Of a stretch of DNA of 58,679 bases, positions 43,404 to 51,394 are shown piece after piece. Position 1 is the first letter of the stretch, and every line of letters starts with the position of its first letter. The stretch comes from Burkholderia cepacia (lineage in GTDB: Bacteria > Pseudomonadota > Gammaproteobacteria > Burkholderiales > Burkholderiaceae): the NCBI RefSeq assembly GCF_001039005.1, contig NZ_LDWR01000062.1, positions 1 to 58,679 of the forward strand, read 5' to 3'. The position numbers were made by a program, and so were the translations under genes. The notes below the pieces were generated by a model that saw nothing but the letters and a program-made list of their open reading frames with translations, was not told the DNA's origin and made no database searches.

Positions 43404-44615
43404 TCACAGTCCGGCGTCCCGCGCATCGAACACGTGCACACAGACCGCGGCCACCAGCGCGATCCCGGCCGACAGCAGCATCATCGCGAGCGGCGCATAC
43501 CCCGCGTTGCCGGCCGTCAGCACCGCGCCGGTCAGCGACGAAAGCGCGGCGCCGCCGGCGATCGTCATCGCGCCGGCCAGCCCCGATGCGCTGCCCGCCA
43601 GATCCGGGCGCACCGACACCGCGCCCGCATGCGCGCCGGGATTGCTCAACCCGTTGCCGATGCCGACCAGCACACACGGCCCGAACCATGCGATCGCATG
43701 CGTCGCGCCGCCAGACACCAGCGCGAGCCCGATCAGCGGCCCCGCGCATGCGACGACGCGCCCGCACAGGATCGTCGTGGCCAGCGCGAAGCGGCGCGCG
43801 TAACGCGCGGCCAGAAAGCTGCCGCACACGAAACCGGCCGTGATCGTCCCCATGTAGAAGCCGATCTCCGCCGGCGCGATGCCGAACATCGTTCTCGCGG
43901 CGAGCGGCGCGCCGGCCAGGAATGCATAGAACGAACCGGTCGAAAACGCCATGCACAGCGCGTAGGCCCAGAAACGGCGCGCACGGAGCAGCGCGGGATA
44001 CGCGCGCAGCTGCCGCCCGAGGCTCGACGACCGGTTCGTATGGGTTTCGACGAGATCGAACGCGCACCAGCCGAACAACGCGATGCCGGCCGCGCCGAGC
44101 AGCCAGAAGCTCGCGCGCCAGCCGACCGACTGGTCGAGCACGCCGCCGAGCGTCGGGCCAAGCATCGGCGCGAACGCGGCCGCCATCGCCGCATAGCCGA
44201 TCCGGCTCGCCGCGCGGCTGCCGCCGCCGGCGTCGCGGATCGTCGCCATCGACACGGGATAGACCGACGTGATTGCCGCCTGCATCAGCCGGCATGCGAG
44301 AAACACGCGGATATCGGTCGCCATCGCGCAGCCGAGCGAGCCGAGCGCGAACACGCCGACGCTCGTCAGCACGATCGGCCTTCGCCCGAACCGGTCCGAC
44401 AGCGGCCCCATCACGAACTCGAGCGACGCGGCCACCGCCGCGTAACCGCCGAGCGACAGCGCGACGAGCGCATAGTCGGCGTGCAGGTCGCGCGCGATTG
44501 CCGGCAGCGACGGCAGGAACAGGCTCAGCGGCAGCACCGAGAACGCGCACAGCAGGATCAGCGTCGCGTGTCTCGGAGACGCCGGTTCGGAAGCGATCGG
44601 CAGGTTCGTTTGCAA
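43404..44615 (-). CDS. Bcr/CflA-type MFS drug exporter
   Basis: 403 residues with 12 spans and the Bcr/CflA marks: LPLSLFLPSLPAIARDLHAD, YAAVAASLEFVMGPLSDRFG, RRPIVLTSVGVFALGS and MLGPTLGGVLDQSVGWRASF. Drug/H+ antiport is the family role; the substrate is unknown. The natural start seems to be TTG 44615, with GGAGGG 7 bases upstream; the frame extends to 44759 but without a ribosome site and with a Cys/His-rich unlike-family leader. An AT-rich island with an AidA-type gene begins directly upstream on the other strand. Confidence 0.86.
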   Translation of the reverse strand: MQTNLPIASEPASPRHATLILLCAFSVLPLSLFLPSLPAIARDLHADYALVALSLGGYAAVAASLEFVMGPLSDRFGRRPIVLTSVGVFALGSLGCAMATDIRVFLACRLMQAAITSVYPVSMATIRDAGGGSRAASRIGYAAMAAAFAPMLGPTLGGVLDQSVGWRASFWLLGAAGIALFGWCAFDLVETHTNRSSSLGRQLRAYPALLRARRFWAYALCMAFSTGSFYAFLAGAPLAARTMFGIAPAEIGFYMGTITAGFVCGSFLAARYARRFALATTILCGRVVACAGPLIGLALVSGGATHAIAWFGPCVLVGIGNGLSNPGAHAGAVSVRPDLAGSASGLAGAMTIAGGAALSSLTGAVLTAGNAGYAPLAMMLLSAGIALVAAVCVHVFDARDAGL

Positions 44616-44924
44616 GCGGATGCCCTCCGCGCACGCGCCGCATGGCCGTGCGCAATGCAAAAAAAAGGTTCTTCGCGGATTTCCGTGGATGTCGCTGTCC
44701 GCCCCACTGCTGCGAATCGCGCGGAATCTGCTAGTGGCCAATACTCCTCTATCGGCCACATCGGACTGTAATCGAGTGTAATCGATTCGCGCGCCAATTC
44801 CGCCTACGCTGCTAGAACTCTTTGGGAAGATTCGAATTCTTCGATCGAGAAGATTTTAAATCCAGAAGAGAAATGGGTGCCGCAAGCACCTTTGCTTTGA
44901 CACAAATTTACTTCGGAGAAAATC

Positions 44925-45494
44925 ATGGGACATCGCGAAATTCTCGCTGGCGCACCCGCAACAATCGAAATTATTGCATTGTTTGACGTCGAGTTAATTC
45001 TGCACGATTATCCAATAAAGACTAATAATACTCCTCAGACCGCCACGTGGATCGAACACGGGCCAAAATCAGTAAAATATGCGTATCTGGTTGCTCCTGA
45101 GGAGTATGTGGAGCCCGATACAAACGCGACACCGGATCTCACGATTTATGGCCTTACCGGCGATACCGTCCGTTGGCGCGGGCTCTCCTTCAGTGGAAAC
45201 ATCAACCATGCGGGAGCCCTAGTTGCGATCAAACCTAATGGGATCCTACATGTCCTTCAATTTAAGGGCCCTCCGTGTGATGTCCCGGGGTCTTATTTGG
45301 GTTACAACATTGACAAAGGTGAACCTTACGATATTAAGCAGTTTTTGGATAACCGTATCGATTCTTCTGTTATTGGCACTGGCACAGATAATTATATTGT
45401 AGTATTTGCGTTAATGGAGGTTGATCGCAGAACTGGAAATATCGGCAAGATTGGATATTATCAGTGGGACCCGAAAGTTACCTGCCACGCTTGA
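44925..45494 (+). CDS. AidA/PixA family inclusion body protein
   Basis: 189 residues of the AidA/PixA family: IEIIALFDVELILHDYP near the start, YMV-type strand KYAYLVAPEEYVEP, then DTVRWRGLSFSGNINHAGAL with the DxxRWRxxS mark, and VALMEV-like FALMEVDRRTGNIGKIGYYQ. Relatives are the quorum-sensing-controlled AidA of Burkholderia and the crystalline inclusion protein PixA of Xenorhabdus. No signal peptide. GC is markedly low (many AAT, ATT, TTA codons), unlike all neighbours except the transposase remnant, so acquisition is likely. GGAGAA is 8 bases before the ATG. Upstream DNA from about 44760 is AT-rich with no lux-box I could see. Confidence 0.82.
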   Translation: MGHREILAGAPATIEIIALFDVELILHDYPIKTNNTPQTATWIEHGPKSVKYAYLVAPEEYVEPDTNATPDLTIYGLTGDTVRWRGLSFSGNINHAGALVAIKPNGILHVLQFKGPPCDVPGSYLGYNIDKGEPYDIKQFLDNRIDSSVIGTGTDNYIVVFALMEVDRRTGNIGKIGYYQWDPKVTCHA

Positions 45495-45688
45495 ACCGGA
45501 ATCCAATTGATGTTAGGGGGCGGCGATATCTCTCCGGCAGTCGTTGAACATGAAGCCGCCCCAATTTCGAGTCGATAAGGTTGCTTGCAATGCCGTTCCG
45601 CAAGATTGCGCGCGCGTTCACGAAAATGCTCGGGACGTGGCGCGGAAGCTATCGGCACACCGGAGTTCAAACAATAGCGCCGCGAGCG

Positions 45689-45856
45689 AAAGACGGTCGA
45701 GATGCTGTTCGCGCATCTGAAGCTCGATCGCTGAGGCCACGAGATCTGAGCGGAGTGCAGGACGAATTCCTGTTGGCAACAACTGCGCAAAACCTGCGAC
45801 GAATGGCTAAACGGTTGGCGCCGCTCGGCAACGAGATGATTGCGATGGCGGTGTAG
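45689..45856 (+). pseudogene. Transposase C-terminal remnant
   Basis: The plus strand encodes KTVEMLFAHLKLDR in one frame and, after a shift near 45730, RPRDLSGVQDEFLLATTAQN and LRRMAKRLAPLG. This is the end of a DDE transposase of IS1182/IS5-like type (EMLFAHLK, then DEFLLAATAQNLRRMAKWL). The rest of the transposase is absent, and no terminal inverted repeats were found. It marks the right border of the low-GC AidA patch. Confidence 0.65.
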
Positions 45857-46024
45857 CCATGCGATGAGAGGCGAAAGCTTCTTCGAAGTCAGGCGCATCG
45901 ATTCAACCGAACCTCATCGCAAGTGCAAGTGAGTTATGGACGTCGTCCGAGCCGAGTATTCCAACGGAATCGGCCGATCGCCGACAGTCTGCCTCGCGTT
46001 CCCCGGTAATCCTCGATGAACCCC
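45857..46024. other. Intergenic, nothing recognised
   Basis: About 170 bases between the transposase remnant and the htrA terminator with no gene, repeat or promoter I can support. Confidence 0.45.
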
Positions 46025-46052
46025 AAAAAAAGCCCCCGAACGAGTCGGGGGC
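46025..46052 (-). terminator. Intrinsic terminator downstream of htrA
   Basis: On the minus strand GCCCCCGACTCGTTCGGGGG is followed by C and T7: an 8-bp GC stem with a 5-base loop and a clean T-run. It ends the leftward transcript that carries the HtrA protease gene and the tiny ORF at 46076-46126. Confidence 0.88.
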
Positions 46053-46075
46053 GCAGGGGTGCCGGCGCGGTGCCG

Positions 46076-46126
46076 CTACCGGACCCTGCGCCTGTGTACG
46101 ACTACGATGATGAATGCCGCTTTCAT
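46076..46126 (-). CDS. Possible 16-residue peptide (MKAAFIIVVVHRRRVR)
   Basis: A short ORF between htrA and its terminator with a good Shine-Dalgarno (AGGAG) 9 bases before ATG. The product is a hydrophobic strand (AAFIIVVV) followed by a basic tail (HRRRVR), the shape of tiny membrane-associated peptides. No homologue is known to me. The AGGAG and the short intact ORF are the only evidence. Confidence 0.33.
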   Translation of the reverse strand: MKAAFIIVVVHRRRVR

Positions 46127-46207
46127 GCCGGATGGCTCCTGAATGCCTGATTGACTGCCAGCGATATCGGACGATGGTAGGCGGACGACGCCAACCGCGT
46201 CAACGCG

Positions 46208-47782
46208 CTAACGCGCACGCACCGACACGAACTTCCGCGCGTTGTTGCGCTGGATCAGCACGGCGATCACGCTGCCGCCGTTCGCTTCGAGCGACGGCAC
46301 GTCGTCCGGCGTCTCCAGCAGCGTGTCGTTGAGCTCCAGCACGACGTCGCCCGGCTGGATGCCCGCGTTCGCTGCCGGGCCGTGCACCGCGTCGACCATC
46401 ATCCCGACCGCGAGCCCCGTCGAACGGCGCTCGTCGTCGCTCAGCGCGTGCATCGTCAGCCCGAGACGGTCGCCACCGTCACCCGCCGCCGGCCCCGCTC
46501 CCGGCCCTGGCCCCGGTCGCGCAGCGGCCATCGGCGCAGCCATGCCGACCGTCGCGCCCGCGTTGCCGGCCGCCTCGTCGGCGCCCGTGATCGTCAGCAT
46601 CACCGGCGCGCGCTTGCGAATCACGCGCAGCGGCGCCTTCTGGCCCGGCGGCAGCGCGGCGGCCAGGTCGTTCAGTTCGGCCGAGTGGCCGATCGCCTTG
46701 TCGCCCAGCTTCACGATCACGTCGCCGGGCTTCACGCCGGCCGCGGCGGCCGGCGAGCCGTGCGCGACGCCGTTGACGAGCGCGCCCGCCGGACGCGGCA
46801 ACCCGAACGCCGCGGCCAGCCCGATGCCGACATCCTGCACGTCGAGACCAAACGCGTTGCCGGACGGCGCGCCCGGCGCGGGTGCCTGCTGCGCTTGTTG
46901 CTCCTGCATCTGTGCCTGTAGCTGCGCGCGCACCTTTGCCGCGAACGCGATCGGGATCGCGAACGTCGTGCTCGCGTAGCGGTCGGCGCCCGTATAGACC
47001 TCCACCACGATGCCGATCACGTCGCCCGCACGGTTGAACACGGGGCCGCCCGAGTTGTCGGGATTCGGCGCGATATCGGTTTCGAAGAACGGAAACGCGC
47101 TGCCGTCCGGCAGCCGGTGCGACGTCGCGCTGACGATGCCGGCCGTGACCGTGTTGCCCGATCCGTCCGGCGCGCCGATCGTCATCACCGGTTCGCCCGC
47201 CCGCACCTTCGCCGAATCGCCGATGCGCACGAACGGCAGTTTCGTTGCGTTGACACGCAATACGGCGACGTCGCTTTGCGGATCGACGGCCAGCACCGTC
47301 GCCTTGAATTCGCGGCGGTCGGTGAGGCGCACCGTCACGTCGGTCGCGTCGTCGACCACGTGCGCGGACGTCAGGATCAGGCCGTCGGCGCTGACGATGA
47401 AACCCGAGCCGCTGCCCGACACCGCGCGCGGCGACATGTCGGGCGGCGCCGGCACACCCTGCGCGGGCGGCGGCGCGGCGCGCCGGAAGAACGCGGCGAG
47501 CGGATCGTCGGTATCGAGGATCGCGAAGGACGGCCCGCCGGTTTGCTGCTCGAGCGCGGTCATGATCGTCACGACCGCAGGTCCGTAACGATCGACGATG
47601 GCCGGAAAATCGACCGGAATCGCGTAAGGCGCGGCGGCCGGCCTGGCCCTTATGACGGGGGGTGTGGCGGGCTGCGCGACGCTCCCCGCCATGGCGGCCG
47701 GCGGCGTCGACACAAAAAAGGCGAACGCGCCTCCCAACAGCGCGGTGTGAAACACGGCGCGAGCAAGCGTCTGGCGAACCAC
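46208..47782 (-). CDS. HtrA/DegP-type serine protease with two PDZ domains
   Basis: 524 residues with a signal peptide (AVFHTALLGGAFAFFVSTPP). Trypsin-like domain at about 55-290 with the triad in TSAHVVDDATDV (His), DPQSDVAVLRV (Asp) and NPDNSGGPVFN (Ser); the usual GNSGGP is DNSGGP. PDZ1 at about 300-400 (GAALVNGVAHGSPAAAAGVK is near GDVIVKLGDKAIG) and PDZ2 at about 430-520 (GMMVDAVHGPAANAGIQPGD). A periplasmic quality-control protease. An unusually long Pro/Ala/Gly-rich linker sits between the PDZs. The start is GTG 47782, with GGGGGAGG 6 bases upstream; the longer frame to 47908 lacks both. Confidence 0.9.
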   Translation of the reverse strand: MVRQTLARAVFHTALLGGAFAFFVSTPPAAMAGSVAQPATPPVIRARPAAAPYAIPVDFPAIVDRYGPAVVTIMTALEQQTGGPSFAILDTDDPLAAFFRRAAPPPAQGVPAPPDMSPRAVSGSGSGFIVSADGLILTSAHVVDDATDVTVRLTDRREFKATVLAVDPQSDVAVLRVNATKLPFVRIGDSAKVRAGEPVMTIGAPDGSGNTVTAGIVSATSHRLPDGSAFPFFETDIAPNPDNSGGPVFNRAGDVIGIVVEVYTGADRYASTTFAIPIAFAAKVRAQLQAQMQEQQAQQAPAPGAPSGNAFGLDVQDVGIGLAAAFGLPRPAGALVNGVAHGSPAAAAGVKPGDVIVKLGDKAIGHSAELNDLAAALPPGQKAPLRVIRKRAPVMLTITGADEAAGNAGATVGMAAPMAAARPGPGPGAGPAAGDGGDRLGLTMHALSDDERRSTGLAVGMMVDAVHGPAANAGIQPGDVVLELNDTLLETPDDVPSLEANGGSVIAVLIQRNNARKFVSVRAR

Positions 47783-47997
47783 GGTGCACCTCCCCCGGCA
47801 GTCGCGGCGCCGACCTGCGCGAGACGCGCAGGCGCCCGACAAGCACCGGTACACGCATCCATTTATACTCCACGCGGCCTGTTCGAACAGATGAATCGAA
47901 ACCCGCATGCCGGGTGGTGCGACGGCCGCGAAGCCGCGATGGCGCTCGTTCCGGACAAAGTGCGCGATTCGTCAATCCGCACAAGTCCGGCAACGGT

Positions 47998-49470
47998 TCA
48001 ATCGCCGGCGACCCGCTCCGCGATCGCCGACAACATCCGCAACATCGGCTCGAACGCATCGGCCGACGTATTGCCGAAACCGAGCACGAGCCCGTTGCCC
48101 GCCCGTGCCGCATCGATCGAAAAACCCGACAGCGGAAACGGCCCGATACCGTGCGCGCGCGCCGCGTCGACGATCGCGCGGTCGCGATAGCGCGTGGGCA
48201 GCCGCAGCGCGAGATGCAATCCGCATGGCCCGCCCTCGACCTGGTGCGGCACGCCCAGGCTGCCGTCGAGCGCGGCGAGCAGCAAGCGCCGCCGGTCGCG
48301 ATACAGCCGGCGCATCCGCCCGAGGTGCCGGCCGTACTCCCCCGTCTCGATGAAATCCGCCAGCGCGAGCTGCACATGGCGCGTTCCGCCGCGCAGCATC
48401 TCCGGCAGCACCCTCCGCACGGCGGCCAGCAGCGCGTCGGGCAGCACGAGAAAGCCGATCCGCAGCGCCGGAAACATCGTCTTGCTGAACGAGCCGAGAT
48501 AAACGACGGGCGAATCGGGCGCGAGCCCGTGCATCGCGCCGATCGGCTCGCCGGTGTGACGGAATTCGCTGTCGTAGTCATCCTCGATGATCCACGCGCG
48601 ATGCCGGCGCGCGGCATCGATCAGCGCGAGCCGGCGCGAGATCGACAGCACGGCGCCGGTCGGAAACTGGTTCGACGGCGTCGTGTAGACGAGGCGCGGC
48701 GTCCGCTCGCGCCAGTCGTCTTCGTCCGCGCGCAACCCTTCCATATCGACCGGCATCGGCACGACGTCGAGGTCGGCCGCCTGCATCGCGGTGCGCGCGC
48801 CGCGATAGCCGGGCTCCTCGACCCACACCGTATCGCCGGGGTTCGTCAGCAATTGCGCGCACAGCGAGATCGCGCCCTGTGCGCCCTCCGTGATCACGAT
48901 CTGCTCGGGATCGCAGCGCACGCCGCGCGTCACGGCCAGGTGGCGCGCGATCGATTCGCGCAGCGCGCGCTCGCCGAGCGGATCGCCGTACGCGAGCAGG
49001 TCGCGGCCGGCGCGGCGCAGCGCGCGATCGATCGCGTGCCGCCACGCATCCACCGGGAAATGCGACAGCGCGGGCACGCCCGGCCGGAAGCCCTCCGATT
49101 CGCCGGTGCCGACGAGGCTCGGGCGGATCCGGCCGAGCCGCTGCGCGACGGCCGGCGGCGCGGCACGCCGGCGCGGCGGCGCCGGCCGCGACAGCCCGAC
49201 GACGCGCGTGCCGCGGCGGTCGGACTGCAGGAAACCTTCGGCGACGAGTTGCTCGTAGACCGCGGCCGTCGTGTTGCGCGACACGCCGAGCGTTTCGGCC
49301 AGCGCGCGCGTGCCGGGCAGCCGCGTGCCGGTCGGCATTGCGCCGCCGAGAATCGCGTCGCGCACGCGGCGCAGCAACTGGCGCTGCAGCGAAGGCGCGC
49401 CCGGCGTGCGCGCCAGCGGCGCGTCGAGCGGCAACAACGGGGTGTCGCCGGAAGGAAAGGCAGTCGTCAT
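47998..49470 (-). CDS. MocR/PdxR-type regulator
   Basis: 490 residues: GntR winged helix at about 28-90 (GAMPTGTRLPGTRALAETLG, VSRNTTAAVYEQLVAEGFLQ) and a fold-type I aminotransferase domain from about 120 with EGAQGAISLCAQLLTNPGDT, YTTPSNQFPTGAVLSISRRL, IIEDDYDSEFRH and the PLP Lys in LGSFSKTMFPALRIGFLVLP. Divergent from a double GNAT gene; the region between holds two GTGGCACC direct repeats, typical for MocR control of the neighbour. ATG 49470 begins the standard N-terminus. The sensed ligand is likely PLP or an amine adduct. Confidence 0.9.
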   Translation of the reverse strand: MTTAFPSGDTPLLPLDAPLARTPGAPSLQRQLLRRVRDAILGGAMPTGTRLPGTRALAETLGVSRNTTAAVYEQLVAEGFLQSDRRGTRVVGLSRPAPPRRRAAPPAVAQRLGRIRPSLVGTGESEGFRPGVPALSHFPVDAWRHAIDRALRRAGRDLLAYGDPLGERALRESIARHLAVTRGVRCDPEQIVITEGAQGAISLCAQLLTNPGDTVWVEEPGYRGARTAMQAADLDVVPMPVDMEGLRADEDDWRERTPRLVYTTPSNQFPTGAVLSISRRLALIDAARRHRAWIIEDDYDSEFRHTGEPIGAMHGLAPDSPVVYLGSFSKTMFPALRIGFLVLPDALLAAVRRVLPEMLRGGTRHVQLALADFIETGEYGRHLGRMRRLYRDRRRLLLAALDGSLGVPHQVEGGPCGLHLALRLPTRYRDRAIVDAARAHGIGPFPLSGFSIDAARAGNGLVLGFGNTSADAFEPMLRMLSAIAERVAGD

Positions 49471-49514
49471 CGGAACATCGCAACGTGAAAGTGGCGGAAC
49501 ACGGCGCACGGTCG

Positions 49515-49572
49515 GTGGCACCCGAATCGTGGCACCATAAATTTGCCGAAGGCTGGCGCTTCTCATGGTACC
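49515..49572. promoter_or_regulatory. Direct repeats in the MocR/GNAT divergent region
   Basis: GTGGCACC occurs at 49515-49522 and 49529-49536, 14 bases apart, and a related TGGTACC at about 49566-49572. MocR dimers usually bind spaced direct repeats near the divergent target, so these are candidate binding sites for the 490-residue regulator controlling itself and the acetyltransferase gene. Confidence 0.5.
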
Positions 49573-49637
49573 TCGGCGCGACTACGATCGTCTGCATGCC
49601 GGCATGTCGCCGGCCGCCAACCGAAGCGAGATCGACC

Positions 49638-50840
49638 TTGTCCACGCTGACCAACGCCTTCCAACAGCCCATCGGCCACCCCGTTCCCGACTGGTCCGCG
49701 CGCCCGCGCCCCGAGCGCATCGTGCTCGAAGGCCGCTACTGCCGGCTCGAGCCGCTCGACGCCGAGCGCCACGCAGCCGACCTGTACGCCGCCTATGCAC
49801 AGGCGCCCGACGGCAGCGACTGGACCTATCTCGCGCACGGCCCGTACGCCGACGAGTCGAGCTACCGCGACTACGCGCGCGGCGCGCGGGCCAGCGCCGA
49901 TCCGCTGCACTACACGGTGATCGACCGCGCCACCGGCCGCGCGGTCGGCACGCTCGCGCTGATGCGCATCGATCCGGCCAACGGCGTGATCGAAGTCGGC
50001 TCCGTCACGTTCTCGCCGCTGCTCAAGCGCACGCCCGTGTCGACCGAAGCGCAGTTCCTGCTGATGAAGTACGCGTTCGACACGCTCGGCTACCGGCGCT
50101 ACGAATGGAAGTGCGACGACCTGAACGCGCCGTCGCGCAAGGCGGCCGCCCGGCTCGGCTTCCGCTACGAAGGCACGTTCCGGCAAGCGATCCTCTACCG
50201 GGGCCGCAATCGCGACACCGCGTGGTTCTCGATCATCGACGGCGAATGGCCGGACGTCCGCGCCGCGTTCGACGCGTGGCTCGCGCCGGAGAACTTCGAC
50301 GCGCAGGGCGAGCAGCGCCAGTCGCTCACCGCGATCCGCCATGCGCAGGCCAGCGCCCGAGACGCGGCCGGCCGCGCGAACGACGCGACGCGCGTCACGG
50401 TACGCCCGCTGGTCGCCGCCGATGAAGCCGCGTGGCGCCCGCTGTGGCAGGGTTATCAGAAGTTCTACGACACCGCGCTGAGCGACACGGTGTTCGCGAC
50501 GACGTGGGCCCGCCTGATGGACCCCGCCGAACCGATGTTCGTGCTCGGCGCATTCGACGCATCGGGCGCGCTGGTCGGGATCGTGCATTCGATCTACCAC
50601 CGCTCGTGCTGGACCGAAGGGCCGTACTGCTATCTGCAGGATCTCTACACGGCGGCCGACGCACGCGGGCAAGGCGCGGGCGGCGCACTGATCGAGGCCG
50701 TGTACGAGCATGCCCGCGAAGCCGGCGCGAGCCGCGTGTACTGGCTCACGCACGAAACCAACACGACCGCGCGCGCGCTGTACGACAGGCTCGCGAACAA
50801 CGCCGGGTTCATCCAGTACCGGAAGGATCTGAAGAAGTAA
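49638..50840 (+). CDS. Tandem GNAT acetyltransferase (two domains in one chain)
   Basis: 400 residues. Domain 1 at about 25-215 is a RimJ/RimL-like GNAT (YCRLEPLDAERHAADLYAAY, GTLALMRIDPANGVIEVGSV, RYEWKCDDLNAPSRKAAARL, GFRYEGTFRQAILYRGRNRD). Domain 2 at about 250-400 is a second GNAT (VTVRPLVAADEAAWRPLWQG, LQDLYTAADARGQGAGGALI with the acetyl-CoA loop RGQGAGG, and YWLTHETNTTARALYDRLAN). It acetylates unknown small molecules or proteins. The start is uncertain: TTG 49638 (AGCGAG 8 bases upstream) or ATG 49596. It is divergent from a MocR regulator. Confidence 0.86.
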   Translation: MSTLTNAFQQPIGHPVPDWSARPRPERIVLEGRYCRLEPLDAERHAADLYAAYAQAPDGSDWTYLAHGPYADESSYRDYARGARASADPLHYTVIDRATGRAVGTLALMRIDPANGVIEVGSVTFSPLLKRTPVSTEAQFLLMKYAFDTLGYRRYEWKCDDLNAPSRKAAARLGFRYEGTFRQAILYRGRNRDTAWFSIIDGEWPDVRAAFDAWLAPENFDAQGEQRQSLTAIRHAQASARDAAGRANDATRVTVRPLVAADEAAWRPLWQGYQKFYDTALSDTVFATTWARLMDPAEPMFVLGAFDASGALVGIVHSIYHRSCWTEGPYCYLQDLYTAADARGQGAGGALIEAVYEHAREAGASRVYWLTHETNTTARALYDRLANNAGFIQYRKDLKK

Positions 50841-50864
50841 CGCGGTTGCACGGCCGGCCCGCGT

Positions 50865-51350
50865 TCAGTCGAGAACCTCGGCCGGATCCCGCGCATCGTC
50901 ATGTTCAGAAGCAACATCCGGGCACGCCACCCCGGCCGCGCCCGGCACCGATGCCGGGCGGATCATCTCGTCGCCGTTGGCCGGCACGGGCCGCCGCACC
51001 GGCCGGAACACCGGCTCGCCCGGCTCGATCGGCCGTCCCGAGATCGCGCAGCGGCCCGGCTGCAACGCGACCCGCAAGCGCCAGCGTTGCTCGCCGTAAT
51101 GGCAACGGCCGCTCTCGACCCACCGAATCAGCAGGCTCTCGTCGCCGGCCTCCAGCACCGTGACGAACAGTTGCGGGCGCAACGGCGAGACCGCTGCCGC
51201 GACCTGTTCCGGAGCCGGCGCGTGACCGATCGTCACCGGCGGATGCGCGACATTACCGCTGCGCAGCGGTGCCGCTTCGTGTTCGCCGGATGCCTGCGCA
51301 TCGCACGCCACGTCTTCTTCGCAGATCAGGCTTTCCATGGTATTGAGCAT
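50865..51350 (-). CDS. DUF3331 family protein
   Basis: 161 residues. The central part fits DUF3331, a Burkholderia-rich family: LLIRWVESGRCHYGEQRWRL, VALQPGRCAISGRPIEPGEP and VFRPVRRPVPANGDEMIRPA, with paired Cys suggesting a structural metal site. Starts at ATG 51350 (MLNTMESLICEED), though the ribosome site is weak; ATG 51338 is an alternative. Function unknown. It is followed on the minus strand by nothing until the GNAT gene, and preceded by an MFS transporter 44 bases upstream on the same strand, so both may be one unit. Confidence 0.75.
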   Translation of the reverse strand: MLNTMESLICEEDVACDAQASGEHEAAPLRSGNVAHPPVTIGHAPAPEQVAAAVSPLRPQLFVTVLEAGDESLLIRWVESGRCHYGEQRWRLRVALQPGRCAISGRPIEPGEPVFRPVRRPVPANGDEMIRPASVPGAAGVACPDVASEHDDARDPAEVLD

Positions 51351-51394
51351 GCTTGACGGATTTCCGTGCAGGTTGAACGGCACCGGCGCCGCGC

